From Desulfobacterales bacterium C00003060 (GTDB lineage Bacteria; Desulfobacterota; Desulfobacteria; Desulfobacterales; C00003060), in the NCBI GenBank assembly GCA_001751085.1, contig MAXP01000273.1:1-6875 (forward strand): DNA of 6,875 nt, in the 5' to 3' direction. Position numbers and translations under genes: made by a program. The notes below the pieces were generated by a model that saw only the letters and a program-made list of their open reading frames with translations, did not search any database and had not been told where the DNA came from. Of this stretch, positions 6,648 through 6,875 are shown piece after piece (position 1 is the stretch's first letter; every line of letters starts with the position of its first letter).

Positions 6648-6689
6648 AAAAAAGGCCAGGAATGGCACGGGGCACACAGGTGTGCCATT
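6648..6689 (-). terminator. Terminator-like hairpins behind the upstream minus-strand gene
   Basis: Two overlapping dyads compete here. AATGGCAC/GTGCCATT (6661-6668/6682-6689) has a 13-base loop, and GGCACAC/GTGTGCC (6671-6677/6680-6686) has a 2-base loop. On the minus strand the first is followed by seven bases and a T6 run (6648-6653). This would suit the end of the gene that stops at 6823. The spacing to the T run and the 134-base distance from that stop codon make it uncertain. Confidence 0.32.
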
Positions 6690-6693
6690 GTCG

Positions 6694-6759
6694 TCCGTGA
6701 AATAGCTGGATGCCTGCATTCGGGGATTTCCCTTGCCCTGTGGGGCAAACTGTTACGGA
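6694..6759. repeat. Clustered short hairpins closed by an outer stem
   Basis: An outer stem TCCGT/ACGGA (6694-6698/6755-6759) encloses three short dyads: ATGC/GCAT (6710-6713/6716-6719), GGGA/TCCC (6723-6726/6729-6732) and TTGCCC/GGGCAA (6733-6738/6743-6748). Drawn together they form a four-way, cloverleaf-like fold of 66 bases. It is not a tRNA, because no T-loop or anticodon arm pattern fits. It could be a structured RNA, a palindromic element or coincidence, since two of the stems are only four base pairs. Confidence 0.35.
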
Positions 6760-6822
6760 AAGTGAAGTAGCGAAGAGGAAGACGTGGTTTCCCTAATCCC
6801 GATAGATCTCGACTTGTTTCCT

Positions 6823-6875
6823 TTAAGACCCGGCCATTTCTTCAAGGAGCTCCTTTTTTATTGTGTCAAGCTCAT
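6823..6875 (-). CDS. Probable C-terminal end of an upstream gene, cut by the window edge
   Basis: A minus-strand frame enters from the right edge and ends at TAA (6823-6825) after 16 full codons, reading ELDTIKKELLEEMAGS. The alternating charged and leucine residues look like the end of an amphipathic helix, and the codons are unremarkable, so this is plausibly a real gene tail. Too little is visible to suggest a family. The other two minus-strand frames are closed by stops within this stretch. It is co-directional with the qrc genes but lies 529 bases upstream of qrcA, with a possible terminator between, so co-transcription is unlikely. Confidence 0.4.
   Translation of the reverse strand, partial: ELDTIKKELLEEMAGS

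Larger units (their letters stand above)
6294..6822. other. Upstream region of qrcA; no convincing gene
   Basis: No frame here combines a start, a ribosome binding site and a recognisable product. Two very short minus-strand frames were seen (6633-6719, MQASSYFTDDNG...; 6626-6688, MAHLCAPCHSW...). They overlap in different frames within the same hairpin-rich block, so neither is trusted. The stretch holds two weak promoter candidates, a C8 tract at 6390-6397 (G8 on the qrc-coding strand) and a dense set of dyads at 6661-6759. The regulatory region of the qrc operon should lie in its qrcA-proximal half. Confidence 0.5.

Noticed and set aside
6626..6688. Short minus-strand frame MAHLCAPCHSW... 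containing a CxxCH motif next to a cytochrome operon.
   Set aside because: It has only 20 residues and no leader peptide, and it lies in the palindromic block, where another frame is equally open. The motif is probably chance.
6633..6719. Short minus-strand frame MQASSYFTDDNG... of 28 residues.
   Set aside because: There is no ribosome binding site and no recognised family. It could be a gene remnant, but the sequence does not show this.
6694..6759. tRNA or known riboswitch (c-di-GMP GEMM-I type, suggested by CACAGGGCAA on the minus strand).
   Set aside because: The rest of the GEMM consensus (the second conserved arm) is absent, and no T-arm or anticodon loop fits a tRNA.
1..6875. CRISPR array, rRNA or intact insertion sequence.
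   Set aside because: No regularly spaced direct repeats, no rRNA-like sequence and no transposase frame were found.

Overview
This window most likely comes from the chromosome of an anaerobic sulfate-reducing (or closely related syntrophic) member of the Desulfobacterota. The basis is a four-gene cluster on the minus strand whose proteins match, in order and architecture, the Qrc menaquinone reductase complex known from Desulfovibrio and relatives: a membrane-anchored multihaem cytochrome c (QrcA), a molybdopterin-oxidoreductase-family protein with a Tat-like leader (QrcB), a four-cluster ferredoxin-like protein (QrcC) and an NrfD-type ten-helix membrane protein (QrcD). A genus cannot be named from the sequence alone.

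Layout, in plus-strand order. Positions 1-261 hold the 3' part of a DUF5615/PIN-like toxin-type gene on the plus strand, cut by the window edge. Positions 262-680 have no convincing gene. They hold a nested inverted repeat built on a GGTTGGGTT core (377-500) and a strong GC hairpin with a nearby T run (624-664) that probably terminates the minus-strand operon. Two small genes at 681-845 and 893-1054 encode hydrophobic proteins of 54 and 53 residues. Each has its own ribosome binding site, and they sit directly behind qrcD. Then come qrcD (1068-2300), qrcC (2338-3138), qrcB (3159-5462) and qrcA (5601-6293), transcribed from high to low coordinates. The 530 bases upstream of qrcA contain weak promoter candidates, a G8 tract (minus strand) and a hairpin-rich block at 6661-6759. 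At the far edge is the probable C-terminus of another minus-strand gene (6823-6875).

How the genes work together, from established knowledge of Qrc: periplasmic hydrogenases and formate dehydrogenases reduce type I cytochrome c3, which passes electrons to the QrcA haems. These go through the Fe-S clusters of QrcB and QrcC to a quinone site at QrcD, reducing menaquinone for the Qmo/Apr arm of sulfate reduction. The two small membrane proteins are not among the four characterised subunits and are the most interesting unexplained element here. They could be accessory subunits or assembly factors of this Qrc, comparable to the small HmcD protein of the Hmc complex, but that is inference.
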